Source of the DNA: Ulota crispa
Taxonomy: Eukaryota; Streptophyta; Bryopsida; Orthotrichales; Orthotrichaceae
NCBI GenBank assembly: GCA_963920765.1
Contig: OY987247.1
Location: forward strand, 10,140,471 to 10,204,470
Direction: 5' to 3'
DNA length: 64,000 nt
A program made the translations under genes and the position numbers. The notes below the pieces were generated by a model. That model was not told the DNA's origin and ran no database searches. It saw nothing but the letters and a program-made list of their open reading frames with translations. Positions 33,243 to 45,253 of this stretch are shown here, piece after piece; within the stretch, counting starts at the first letter, position 1; every line of letters begins with the position of its first letter.

Positions 33243-34925
33243 TTTGTGGGAGGACCTGGAGTTTGGGCCTCTTGATTGCATAATTACAACCAATTTCTAG
33301 AGAACACAAAGAGGTGGTACAATCTTCCACTCACGCTATTGTGGAGGTCTTTCTTGTTCATGTTAGAGCTCATAGAAGGACTAGAATAGCTTAAACATAG
33401 TTCAAACTTAAGGTATTAGAGAGAAATATCGGAAAGGGTGTTGGCCATAGCAAGAGGCAAGAGGTTAGCGTTCACAAGTGTGATGGGAGTGTTTAGGAAG
33501 TGGTGGAGCCGCTACTCCAATTGACCCGCTTTTTGGCTCTCTAAAATACTTGGGCATCCCTTTCTCTTTTTAGTGAAAGGAGTGCAGCTACTTTTAGTGT
33601 ATTGTTAGCCATTCCAAAAAATTGGTTTGAATTTGAAAAAAATTGGTTAAAAACTAGTCAAATTTTACAAAAATTTAAGTATAGTATATTATAGGGTGAA
33701 TATAGAAAATATACAATGCAATCTAGCAAAAATATTGATTGAATATGGGAAATATTGGATTTTAGCTAGTGAAGTCAAAATATATTTGTGAACGCCGCTT
33801 GGTAGGGGAATATAACCCTAAATGGCTGAGGAAAACCAATTTTGGGTATTTTGGGAGTTTACATTGAAACTTCAAAACCTTGCCAAAAGTAGAGATTTTG
33901 ATTTTTTGATTTTCTTTTCTCTTCTTTTTGGAAAGATATGGTTTGAAGTTAGCTTCAATCATCAATTAAAATATCTTCCATACTACATTTCAATTGTTTT
34001 TTGTGGAAACTAAACTACAAGTATATCTCTTGAGCACCAAAAAATGTAATGAATATTGTCACTAAAAAGTCTATGACAAGCTACCACATTGAAAAATTGG
34101 GCAACAAGTTGAGAAAAGTTAAGTTTTCCCTTTGGCACTCCCAAGGGCAATGAGGACTTTCCATTGAAAATTCTTCATCTAATAAAATTTAGATGTGTTT
34201 TTGGGCTAATTTCACTTGGAATGTTTCCATGATACAAACTTAAATTCATTTACCGCTAAACTCTCTTTCATTCATAACAATTTTTGGGCAATAATTGGAG
34301 CTAAACATTCTCTGTGTATTAGGTGGTAGCTTTTTGACATTTTCATTGCAAGCACATTTGTGAAATTGTAGCCATAGATTTGGAAGAGAAGTTTTTAGTT
34401 TTGAAGTGACAACAATAAATACTAAATCATCATAAATGATAGTTTCCCAATTTTGTACTGAAAAGATATCATTCTTGGATTAGAAGTTTTGAGCAAATCC
34501 AAAAGTACCAAAAAAATCCATACTCATCCACGCTCAATTGCAAATCAAGGCTTTTTTTGAAAAAAATTAGTAGCACCATCTACAAGCCTTTATGTTCAAG
34601 ATCTTACCATTACAAATTTTGTTTTGATTTTTTTTAATGTATAATAATGATCTTACAAGGACAGTTCCAAAGCCTCAAAAATGCCATTCTAAACTGAAGA
34701 AAAAGACCCTTAGACATTTAAGAGAAAAGGTTGGAAATACAAATGCTACGGGTTCTAAGCACAAACTCTAAGAGAATTTCCACCAGAGGTGAATCAAAGT
34801 AAACCAAGTGCAATGCACAAATCTGTAAAATATAGGGTTTTGGGTAAGCTTGCTCACAAAAGTCACCTTCTTGCTCCATCAGTACACCAGTATAGAAACC
34901 TCCTTCACTAGTTCACCTCCTTCAC
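33243..34925. other. AT-rich intergenic stretch
   Basis: I see no gene or clear repeat. The last 30 bases (ACCTCCTTCAC...) resemble the sequence just beyond the right TTAA of the following element, so the Harbinger element described below may begin here. Confidence 0.35.
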
Positions 34926-36065
34926 TTAACCTTTTAAGGACCACGAGACCATATTTTGGTCGCTGGGAGTTGTTTTTGGCTTGTAGGTTGAAATCGTTCA
35001 ATAATTTGGAATTTGGTCTTGAAGTATGCATGTGATCACAAGAATTTTGCATCTATTTAAAAAAATAACAATGCAATTGGGTATGTGAGTTGATAAATAA
35101 TGGTGTTTATACGGCATGGCTTCAAAATACGTATCCAATTTTTGTCAAAGATGGTTTAAAGCAACAATACAATACATCAAGTATGCGAGAAGAATGTCAA
35201 ATTTCAATTGCACAATTCTAAAAAATTTCAAATTGCTTAAGAAATACACTTGTATTGTTTTCATATATGGTAGTAGTATAGTTGTAGTACTTGAAGATCT
35301 ATTGAAATACTGTTGACATATTAGCTTTAAAATTTGTCATCCTACATTTAAGGCCAATTCTTGATTTTTTTCACCAATTGGATTTTCCAGGTTAATTATC
35401 AAATTTCTTGTAGAACCATTTTAGGGTAGCAAAGAAAATGAGTTTTTTGACCCTTTTTGTCCACTTAGCTACACCTTGTGATTGCTATTTTTGTCTATTT
35501 TGTGTGAAACTAGTCTTGTTGGAAAGGTGGGAAACCCTACTTTCTAGAAATGCAAGGCTCTTCTCAATCAAAGCTTGCATGAAAGGTTAACATTCAAAAC
35601 CACACAAGCATGAAATACTATAGATTTTCCACATACGAGTCACACTAGTGGGAAATGGGGCACACCACAATTGTACCTGTACAACTCCTTGTGAAAAACA
35701 ATTGCATGGTAGTTGAAATGAGAATTGAAGAGTAAAAATGCTAACATGGACTCTCTCAAGTTGTATTGCAGTTGTGTTTACAACTACGCAAAACTATGAT
35801 ACAACTGCATCTGACAATTTCATCCCTCACCAACAATTTTAGTGAGTTTGCGGATGAAAATTAGGGATGCAATCCATATTTTTCATCATAGTTGTCTTGT
35901 AGTTGTGTCTTGGTTTGATTCTACTGCAATACTACTCAGTAACAACTGTGTCACGACTGTAACTTATTTCTTTTATTACATTCTCTTTACTTTAATCATG
36001 TAAATGAATTTGGCAATTTCTTTCTGCCCTAGGCAGTTGTTTATGCTCAAACTGACCTTTTTAAG

Positions 36066-37360
36066 GTCAGTGTGAATGGGTTATGTTGGGGCATTGGTAA
36101 TGCAGTTGCAATGTAGTTGCTGTAACATTTCTTTGCTACTGTGCAACAACTAAGGAATGACTGAAGTACAACTAATTTTTTATTAAATTCCCTTAATTTT
36201 TAAAATTGGTTTAAGTAACTTGTTTCTGACATTTTTAGATGTCATGGGCAGCAATGTCCAGTGCAATTATGCTTTTTCAAGGTTAGTGTGAATGGATTAT
36301 GTTAGAGCATTGGTGATGCAATCGCAATGTCGTTATCCTAGCATTTCTACACTACTGTGGAGCAACTAAACAATTGAAGTACAACTGTTTTTTTTTATAA
36401 AATCCCCTTAATTTTTAAATTTGGCTTAAGTAACTTATTTTTGACATTCTTAGATATCCTAGGCAGCAATGTCATGTGCAATTATGCCTTTTCAAGGTTA
36501 GTGTGAATGGATTATGTTAGGACATTTGTAATGCAGTTGCATTGTAGTTGTTCTTAGGTTTTCCTATTCCTGTTTTACTACTTAGAAACAACCCCATCAC
36601 TACTACCACTCACATTTTTTAAACTTTCTTTATTCTTTGCTCTTCCAAAATTTTCATGCCATTATTTATTACCATAGGCAACAAGGTCAATTGCAATTAT
36701 GTCTTGTGATGTCAATGTGAATGCGCTCTTTTAGAGCAATTGTATTGCAATTGCTTTTTAGTTGTCCATGGACTGTTTTTGCTACTGCACTACTATTCAA
36801 ATACAACTAGACTATGAATGCCATTTTTTTGGAAAAAATATTTTTAATTTTTTGTTCTTGTAAATTTTTATTCACATTTTTTTGCTATCTTTGATACCAA
36901 ATTCTATTGCAAATATGTTTTTTGATGTTGGTGTAATACATTTTGTGAAAGTAATTGTATTGTAGCTGCATCCTACTTGTTTTTGGATTCTATTTATTAC
37001 TATAGTATCATTCAAAAATAATTGTATCATGAATGACACTCATGTTTTTGGCAATATATTTTTAATATTTTGTTCATGTAAATTTTTCTTGCCACATTTT
37101 ATTGCTAAAGGCATTAATGTCCATTCCAATTATATTTTGTGTTGTTGATTTGCATCAAAGATGAATAATCAAAGTTTTAAAGTGATCGTAGGTTAATTTT
37201 AAGATTTTTTTAAAACTCTTTTATATAGATAATTATTATACAACTTATACTCCTATCAACTAACAAAAGTATTTAGAATACAGAAACAAATTTTTAACAA
37301 ATATTTGCAAATTCATAGCTAATGAATCTTTTGTTGAAAAAAATTTAAAATTTTAATTTT
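36066..37360. repeat. Tandem array of about six units of 215 bp
   Basis: A marker block (GTTAGTGTGAATGGATTATG and variants) recurs at 36066, 36282, 36497, 36711, 36927 and about 37144, a spacing of 214-217 bp. Units 2 and 3 are most alike; later units are increasingly diverged. Each carries GCAGTTGCAATGTAGTTG-type motifs, so the array multiplies the subterminal motif of the CACTA element. Confidence 0.75.
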
Positions 37361-37802
37361 CCAAATGAGCATATTATATTTTTGTTTTCACATATTAACA
37401 AACCTTTCATGTTTTTTACATTTAATATGTCAATTGTTTTTTTGTTTTTAAAATTTTCCATTTTAAAAAAGTACAATACTTAGATTAATTTCCATTTCCA
37501 ACTTTTATATTTTACAAGTATGTGATGTTATTGATTAGAAATATTGTTTGCAAAGTCAAGCACCGCAAACATCATTGCATATTGCTAATAGTAATAGCTT
37601 TACAATTGCAATCAATTCCAATACCATTCTTATACTTGTGTTATAATTGTTTTTGAGTTGCAAATGTAAAGTGACAAACAATAAATTAATTAAACAATTG
37701 CTCCACAATTGTAATTAATTGCAATATTATTAATTGCAACTATATCCTAATTATTTTACAATTGTAAATAAGTGGTAATAAACATGCAAACAAATAAACT
37801 AG

Positions 37803-38220
37803 GGAATTGATATGTGCACACCCAAGGTTTGATATATGCACACTTGAAGGAGGGGTAAATTTTAGATATCTATCATGAACAAGCTGAATTTGGAAAGTTC
37901 AAATTTTGATTTCAATTTGGACACCTTGATTTAGCCTAGATCCACAAAGAAAAATAGAATTGAACAATGCCTAGTAGAAAGGCTTCATTAAGGGGCAAAT
38001 TATTATTTTAACCCTTGTTTGTAAAAAAACTAAGCATTTCCACAGGCGTTGTTCAATTGTATCATTCATTGCGGGTCTAGGCAAAACCAAGATTTCTAAG
38101 TCCAAATCTGAAATCAAACTTTCCAAATTCAGCATGCTGATAATAAGTATCTAAAATTTAACCTCCCTCCCCCTTTAGATGTGCATATATCAAATCCTGG
38201 ATATGCACACATCAATTCCA
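37803..38220. mobile_element. Foldback MITE inside the CACTA element, about 417 bp
   Basis: The inverted ends are GGAATTGATATGTGCACA and TGCACACATCAATTCC, and the pairing extends about 100 bp inward on each side (TTTGATATATGCACA, TTAAATTTTAGATA, GCTGAATTTGG). It is non-coding. It is nested inside CACTA, which is itself nested in a TTAA element. Confidence 0.7.
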
Positions 38221-39902
38221 TAAACAATTGTACTATAATTAACAATGACTTAAAAATGTTTAAAGCTTTCAATAAAAGTTATGATCATTAATACAAAACT
38301 CATATAATTCTTTATGATTACCCTACTTGTTTTTAAATTAGTTTATTTCATAAAAATTATCCTCACTAAAAACTATCTATTTCCTTTTATGTTAATTAAA
38401 AAATTAGTAGAATATTAATATATATATTTTAAAGTTTAGATATTAAATCTAAATTAGTTATGATTATGATCTAAAATCTACATAGAAGTTTTTGCATATT
38501 AATAAATTTCAATAAGTATAAATTTAAACATCACCAAAAGCACTATTATTTAATTATGCATTTTTATTTGTTAATTTTATTAATAAGAAGTTTCAAAAAT
38601 CTCAATTTAGTAAATAGTAATGTTAACTGGGTTTTTGTATGCTAAATTGGTAGTAAAGAAACTTAAAATATGGTGAGTTCATTTTAAAAAGTAAAAAAAA
38701 TTACCTTGAAAAATTTCATAGTTCATTGAAATTTTTAATTTAATTTTATTATTTTAGAGTAATCAACCAATCAACTTCTCAAAAGCAATTGCCATTTATT
38801 TAAGTTATTTGACATTTTTGTAATTGATAAATTATTGGCTTTATTTATCAAAATCAATTTTCCAAATTTCCTAAATTTCAGATTTTTCCAAAAAAGGATT
38901 TTGAAGTTTTAATAGGTTTAAAAATATATATATGTGTTTTTAAAATATAATATTGAAGTCGAATAAAAACACTAACAATAGATTATAAAGTTCATGTATT
39001 CCAAAAATAAAATCATGTATTAGCCCAAAATATTAATTGAGAGTTATGCATTCTCTAAAATTCATCTTTGTTCTTCTAATTTTTTGGAAAATCATAAAAA
39101 GTAATAATCAAATGCTTCAGTTAAAAAAAGTCCAATTTAGATATGTAGAAGATATGAAACATTGTTATTAAATTTATGACAGTCTTTGAATTTAAATGCT
39201 ACTTTATTGACTAAAATTCAAATGCAATTAATGATTGTAATAACTATATTAAAAGACACGCTAGTATGAAACTCTCACAAATTGAGTTGGCCTATTTTTA
39301 AATTGTATTTCTAAGCTTAATCTCCTTAACCTTGTAGTGTATTTCAAAACTTACAAAAGGCTAAATTAGATTGCAATAGCAATATTAAAAGAAACAATAT
39401 CACTAAAAGTTAATAATCAAAGTTTTGATAATTGAAATGAATTATGTTCCAAGAAATGCTAATATTACCAATAATTTTAGTTATTTTTTGAAGATAGAAG
39501 ATCTAGAGTACAAAATTTCACTTACTTCTTCCAAAATAATTCACTAGATTCAAGTATTAAATGTTAGAACTTCAAAAATTGCAAACTAATTTGTTTTTTA
39601 TGCTTTGCAATTTGGATTTTAAAATGTAAGTAGTCTATTTTGAGGTAGAAATGTGTTTTAAGCACATTTGTTATGTTATATTTGCCAAAAACACATTTTC
39701 CTTGGAATTATAAAAGCATGCAACCCTAAAATTGGATTGCATTTTTACACTCAATCACTTGAAGAAAAATATGCAATACATGACTATGCTGCAACAACTA
39801 TACAACAACTGCACAATTGTAATAAATTATTTTGCAATTGTTTCACAGTTGTTATATAGTCATTTAGTTGTTGTGCAGTTGTGGTGTAGTTGTTTATTGC
39901 TT

Positions 39903-39915
39903 GTTTTCTTCTAGT
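39903..39915 (+). other. Second CACTA-like terminus inside the CACTA element
   Basis: TTTTCTTCTAGTG is close to the canonical right end of plant CACTA elements (TTTTCTTGTAGTG) and is preceded by dense TGTAGTTG/TGCAGTTG repeats. It suggests a second, perhaps truncated, CACTA copy nested in or fused to the larger one. I found no matching left end with the same 3-bp flank. Confidence 0.4.
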
Positions 39916-40599
39916 GAATGGGGACTCTTGATTCAAATTAGGGTTTGTAGTTTGGAGGCTGGAGATGTGGCCGCCACCCTTGAACCCTTGCACCCAAGGA
40001 TAAAAAGGCTTGGATGGTTCCTCTCTTCCACTCATTCTTCTCACTTGTAGGGCAAAGCTATGCCAAGATTTTCTGGGAATGAAAGTCCCTTCTCTTTTGT
40101 ATTAGCTTGTATCATTTGCTTGCTGCAAGTTTGAATTTGATTTTTCTATTTTGAAATTTTTTGAGATTCTTCCTTATGCTAGTAGCTTTCCAATGACACC
40201 AAGCACGCTAGATTCTACGTTTTGAGGAGTTTTTGGTGAATTTTCTAGTAGAAGGATGTCTACTACAATGGCAGTTTTCAACCCAACTTCAAAATTCCAC
40301 ATCTTGGTGAGTTTTAGCTCAATTTTTTTGCAAGTTTGTATGCTAGCTATGTGGTAGAGTCTAGTTTTTGAAAAAAATTGAAACCCTTACCTTGAGTTGT
40401 TAGTGAAATGTTGATTGCTTCTTGAATGCATAGTGGTTTTCAGCTCTATGTGTGCTATTAGGTAGTTTTCAGAAAATCATATCTCATTGTGTGTATAGGA
40501 TCTTGTGATGTGGCTTATATGGTTGCTAATCCTTGTTGATCCAAATTTCAGAAGTGGTTTTTTGCAACTTTTAGGTTCATTTTGAAGTTTTGATAAGAG

Positions 40600-41830
40600 T
40601 TTAGAGAATGTAGGGTTTGTGTGCTTAAATCATACTATTAGCAAGAGTTTGCAATTTATAAAAGCACAATGTGCAATTAGAGTGCAACTACAATAGATTT
40701 TAGGATTTAGGTTAATTCCTATTGCAACTGGTTTGCAATTAAATTTCAATGTATTGACTACCAATTTTTGCAAATGATCTATGACCTTATCAAAATTGGT
40801 TGACAACTATATTACAACTGGTTATAAATTATGCTAAAATTGTAGCATAACTGTGTTGCAGTGTTGTTGCATCCCTTTACAACTGCTTTACAATTACATT
40901 ACAACTACATTACAACTGTAGTGTTGGATTTTTTCATGTGAAACTGTTGGATTATAATTGAATAACAACTGAAACTTGTTGACTGTTTATTGTTGTATGA
41001 TAGTTGTACGCATGATTGTAATTACCTAGTATACATTTTCCTACAAAAAAAATTACAACAAAATAAATAAAATCAAGTAAAAAACAACTACAAAGTATCT
41101 ATTAAAATAGTCAAATATCAATATTTACGAAATTAGTGTACATAACCCCAGTACAACTACACCACAATTACACTACAATTGCATTACAATTGTGCTACAA
41201 TTATAAAACAACTAAACTACAACTATAGAACAATTACATTACAACTATATATCAACCATATCAAAACTGCATTACATAATTACAATACAACTACACTACA
41301 ACTAAACATTATATACACATAAACCAAAGTACAACTAAACTACAACTACACAATAATTTATTACAACTACACAGCAACTTCATAGCAATTGTGTTATAAT
41401 TGCACTATAATTGTCTTACAAATGTGTCTGTCATGTGTCACATTTTAAAAAAAAATCTAGGTAAATAAAATAATAAAAATTTGACCTTAACAAATGAAAT
41501 TTTGACATATGTCAGAGGTGGGTTCCTTTGACAAGTATGTGTCAGAGGGAATTTATTGGAACATTGGGATTTGTGCAAAAGATTTCTAGCCACAAAGGAA
41601 AAAGAAGGGCAGGGGGTTGAGGTAGTGAAAGTTTTGAAGGGTAGAGGATGATTTTCATGTGGATGAAATATTTGTAGTTGTAAAAATGTGACGTGCACTG
41701 AAATAAGTCCCAAACAACTAAGAAGTGACTCTAAGACAACTGCATTAGTGATACAACTGCTAGGAGTCATTTAAAAGTCATGCCATGTCCTTTACGACTC
41801 TTAAGCAGTTGTAAAATGAGAGTTATCTTT
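40600..41830. repeat. CACTA right subterminal repeat field
   Basis: Dozens of copies of the 8-10 base motif ACAACTAC / ACAACTGC / ACAATTAC lie at irregular short spacing. They are the expected transposase-binding region of a CACTA element. Confidence 0.7.
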
Positions 41831-42184
41831 TCCCCCAATTCTATTAGTGTCACTCAATCATTATAATGTTTCACCTCCAACGGTAGATCTAGCTGAAATT
41901 TTGGTGCTTTACAATAAACAAGGTGTACTTCCCATTTGTATGGTTAGATTGTTGAAAATGGGTCCATATTTGAAACAATTCCAAATCTAAGTTACGGCCC
42001 TTGTTTTCAGTGGATTCTATGAAAATGGGGGTGGTCATTAAAGGATTAATTCACCTCCTTCTATTTCCCTCTTTCCATTTCTCTTCACCTCCCTCCAGTT
42101 CTTTTCCCTATTGCATTCACCACCTTTTTTTTTTATGATTCCAATATTAGACCTTGTGAACTTGTACAATACAATGATGATGAC

Positions 42185-42282
42185 ATGGAAGAGCAGGTCG
42201 TTTACCTAGTTAGAACAAATAGCGCATCTTTGCAAAAGTTAGAGAGAAAGCAAGGTGGGTTGCGAGTTGGAAGGCTGTTTAA
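42185..42282 (+). pseudogene. PIF/Harbinger nuclease gene, fragment 1 (N-terminal)
   Basis: An open frame begins MEEQVVYLVRTNSA and ends GGLRVGRLFN exactly at a TTAA. Skipping the two chained TTAA elements (42283-43552), the frame continues with IDRGAKESHKRIIHDYF, the usual start of plant Harbinger DDE nucleases. The continuity across the insertion is the main evidence for the call. Confidence 0.7.
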
Positions 42283-43187
42283 CCCTTTAAAGACCACACA
42301 CATTTTCCTAAAATCCACTAGAAACAAGGGCAATAAAACTAGATGTGCATTTGGAACAAGTATGGACCTAATTTGAATAATCCAATTGTACAAATGTGAA
42401 GGACACCTTGTTTGTTGTAATGTATCAAAATTTCAACTAGATCTATTGTTGGAGGTGAAATACTATAACGATTGAGTGAGCCATATATGAATAATCTCTA
42501 GTTTTTCATGCTTGTGTGGTTTTGAATGTTAACAATTCATGCAAATTTTGATTGAGAATAGCCTTGCATTTCTAGAAAGTAGGGTTTCCCACATTTCCAA
42601 CAAGACTAGTTTCACACAAAATAGACAAAAATAGCAATCACACGGTGTAGCTAAGTGGACAAAAAGGGTCAAAAATCCCATTTTCTTTGCTACCCTAAAA
42701 CGGTTCTATAAGAAATTTGATAATTGTTATGAGAAATCCAATCTTTGAAAGCAATCAAGAATTGGCCTTAAGTGTGGGATGAATTTTTTTAAAATAAAAT
42801 GATAGCATCATTTCAATGGATTCTCAAATACTACAATTATACTACTATTGTATAGAGAAACAAAACAAAAGTGTTCCTTAAGGAATCTGAAATTTTTTAA
42901 GATTGCAAAATTGAAATGTGGCATTCTTCTTGGATGTCTGATATATTGCGTTGTTGCTTTGATCCATTTTTTACCAAATATGGATTCGTATTTTGAGGCC
43001 ATGATGCATAAACACCATTATTTATCAACTCCCATATCCAATTCCATTGTCGTTTTTTGGGTTGGATGCAAAATTCTTGTGATCACAAGTGTTCTTCAAG
43101 ATCATTTTCCAAATTGTTGAGCGATTATACTGTATAGGCCAAAACTACTCTCCCAAACCAAAATATGGTTTGGTGGTCTTTAGAGGG
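42283..43187. mobile_element. TTAA-flanked MITE, family 4, 905 bp (copy B)
   Basis: TTAA occurs at 42279-42282 and 43188-43191. The ends are CCCTTTAAAGACCAC and GTGGTCTTTAGAGGG. It is the uninterrupted sister, in inverted orientation, of the element at 34930-42045. It has no coding capacity beyond a short frame at 42808-43002 shared with its sister. Confidence 0.88.
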
Positions 43188-43191
43188 TTAA

Positions 43192-43548
43192 CCCCTAAAC
43201 GTCCAAGAGGACAAAAATTGTCCTTTAGCTCTAACAAAAGATTTTGTAGTCCAAAGAAAATTTTTTTTACATCTAATTATTTTCCAGAAGTGATCATAAA
43301 CACGTAGTGCATCATGGAAGGTAAAAAAAACATCAAATACACTCATATTTTTAGATATCCCAAGCTGTGAGAAAATTCAAAATCACGGTGTGAGGTCCCA
43401 AGTTGCTCTTATTGCAATTTCCATGGGATCAGCTTGCACTATTGACCTTTCCAAAATTTTGAAGCAATACTACTAGTGCCCATGTGCAAAAAAATTGTAG
43501 ATTGCTATAGGCAAGGCATGCCACAATGACCCATCCGTCCTTTAAGGG
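43192..43548. mobile_element. TTAA-flanked MITE, family 2, 357 bp (copy C)
   Basis: It starts CCCCTAAACGTCCAAGAGGA and ends ...CGTCCTTTAAGGG between TTAA at 43188-43191 (shared with the preceding element) and 43549-43552. It has the same family and orientation as 5050-5415. Confidence 0.85.
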
Positions 43549-43552
43549 TTAA

Positions 43553-43870
43553 CATTGATAGAGGTGCAAAGGAAAGTCATAAAAGGATCATCCATGATTA
43601 TTTTGCAAAGAATCTAGTGTATAGCGAGAGGGCTTTTTGGTAGCATTTTTGCATGCATTGTTCTTTGTGTCTACATATTGTTGCAAGAATTGAATCAAAT
43701 GACTACTTTTTAATCAACAACCAGATGCTTGTATAAAGCTTGAGCTTTTTTCTTTGCAGAAGTGCATTGCTACAATTAGGCAGCTTGCCTTTGAAATGCT
43801 CGCAGATATTGTTGACAAATATGTGGGCATTAGAGAAAGTATAATTATCAAGCATCTTCAAAGAATTCCA
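43553..43870 (+). pseudogene. PIF/Harbinger nuclease gene, fragment 2
   Basis: It reads IDRGAKESHKRIIHDYF...VYSERAF, then after a stop (TAG 43641) HIVARIESNDYF, and in a shifted frame KCIATIRQLAFEMLADIVDK and GIRESIIIKHLQRI. These follow the order of conserved blocks in plant Harbinger nucleases (DYF, FRRRFRM, CTAAIRxLAYG, ADxxDEYxRIGES). It ends where a copia LTR begins and resumes at 50012. Confidence 0.8.
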
Positions 43871-44060
43871 TGTTGAGATTGTAGTGATTGTAATATACTA
43901 TAATTACATTAAAAAAAAACATATCCAGATTAAACTACTAAATAGCAAAGCTGATTCTTACAACGAAGCACACCTCTTACTAAAATTTATTGTATATCTG
44001 TATTATATTGTATCAGTGGATAGTGTACTATATTGGTACAGTAGGTATCCAAGTCCAACA
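43871..44060 (-). repeat. Copia LTR, 3' LTR of the minus-strand element
   Basis: It starts TGTTGAGATTGTAG and ends AGTCCAACA. It aligns with 49823-50005 (shared GCTGATTCTTACAAC, TATATTGTATCA). Its outer flank TTCCA (43866-43870) is repeated at 50007-50011, the 5-bp target duplication. Confidence 0.85.
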
Positions 44061-45253
44061 CTCTCATTAGTACACTAGTCTAGTTAACTAGTCATTCACA
44101 TTTGCTTCATCCATATGTTTCAATAATCCATCCATTCATCCACCTTTAGATTTTTATAGAATCTTAGGTTTTGAAGTTATGTGCCATTGTTTGCAATGTA
44201 TGGCTCTTGTGTGTGGTGCTTGTAGCTTGATGAGCAAAGTTGGTTCTTTGATGAGCGGTGCTTGTGACATGTTGCTAAGAGTTGGTCACTTGCTATGCAA
44301 TTTTGGCATGCTTTTTTTCTTAGAGGTGATGGACCATTGGTTTGAGTTGTTGTACTCTTTAGCTCTTCATCATATTGCAATTTGAGGTTTAGGTATGTTG
44401 TGAGAATTCGTAACTTGTAAGTAACTTGCTCAAGTTCTTTTTTAATACTATAAATAAGTTGAGTTACTTCTTATTTTGTTGAAGGAAATAGTGACTTTTT
44501 AAAGGTATCTTTGTATTATAGAAAAGCAGATCTTTTTTCCCCTCTATTATTTAAGCATACAAAGTTTGTTGGAAACTGCATGCTCAATCTCTTTGGGCCA
44601 ACTCACAAGCCAGCCGTGATATAATCAAACAATGAATAGATTGGTGAATGTTTAGTTCTTATTGTAGAATGATGAACACAAGGACAGTCAAATGAGAACT
44701 CAGTTTGAGAAACAAAAACACAATGTTCAAATAGTACCTTAGAATGTCGTCGAAGCTGAGTACAAGCTGTTTATAAATGGCAAAATTGGCTCTAGCTTTA
44801 AGTCATGTAGCACAATCATCTTTGATTCATGTTCTAGCAAAGCTTTCCCTATGTGTGTATCACAAATAGAAGATTACATACATATTGATTTTGATTAATC
44901 TGCACACTTGAGTCTTGCTTCACAGAAGTTTAAGGAGTATTGATTGTTGTTGTAGGAACGTCCTTTGATATAGAAGTTGATGAACCATAGCTCCTCAACA
45001 TTCAAGTATTGTCTGTGGTTTTTGGATGATGCATTTCCACTTACAAACCAATTCCATTCACATCAACTTTAAGTACAATTTCATGTAGTAACAGAACCAA
45101 AGTTCACACTCAAACATTAACTCATGTAAGGGTTGTCATATGCAGACTTGGACTTCTTGTCAAAGCACATGCTAAAAGACTTGTCAACAAATCTTACATT
45201 CTAGCACTAGTAGAACAAGATCATCAAAGAGTAGTGATAGTCCTCGTAGATGG
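44061..45253. other. Copia interior, no recognised gene
   Basis: The minus-strand purine tract TAATGAGAG next to the LTR fits a polypurine primer. Reverse transcriptase and RNase H, expected here in a complete copia element, are not recognisable in any frame. Confidence 0.45.

Larger units (their letters stand above)
35643..41849. mobile_element. Non-autonomous CACTA (En/Spm) transposon, 6.2 kb
   Basis: It begins CACTAGTGGGAAATGGGG and ends CCCCAATTCTATTAGTG, that is CACTA...TAGTG, flanked by the 3-bp duplication TCA (35640-35642 and 41850-41852). The uninterrupted sister site at about 42465 has a single TCA in the matching place, which proves the insertion. Both ends are packed with short repeats of the type ACAACTAC / ACAACTGC and their complements, as in CACTA subterminal regions. 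No transposase frame is visible in the very AT-rich middle, so movement would need enzyme from elsewhere. Confidence 0.85.
34930..42045. mobile_element. TTAA-flanked MITE, family 4, split by a CACTA element (copy A)
   Basis: TTAA occurs at 34926-34929 and 42046-42049. The ends are CCTTTTAAGGACCACGAG and ...GTGGTCATTAAAGGA. The outer parts 34930-35642 and 41850-42045 together match the reverse complement of 42283-43187 end to end. Removing 35643-41849 and one TCA leaves about 906 bp, against 905 bp for the sister copy. Confidence 0.85.

Noticed and set aside
36066..37360. CRISPR-like array
   Set aside because: Units of 215 bp without constant repeats and unique spacers, in a plant CACTA element.
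34850..43002. Small frames at 35116-35316 and 42808-43002 as a conserved peptide
   Set aside because: Their similarity comes from being inverted copies of the same non-coding element; substitutions show no codon pattern I can see.
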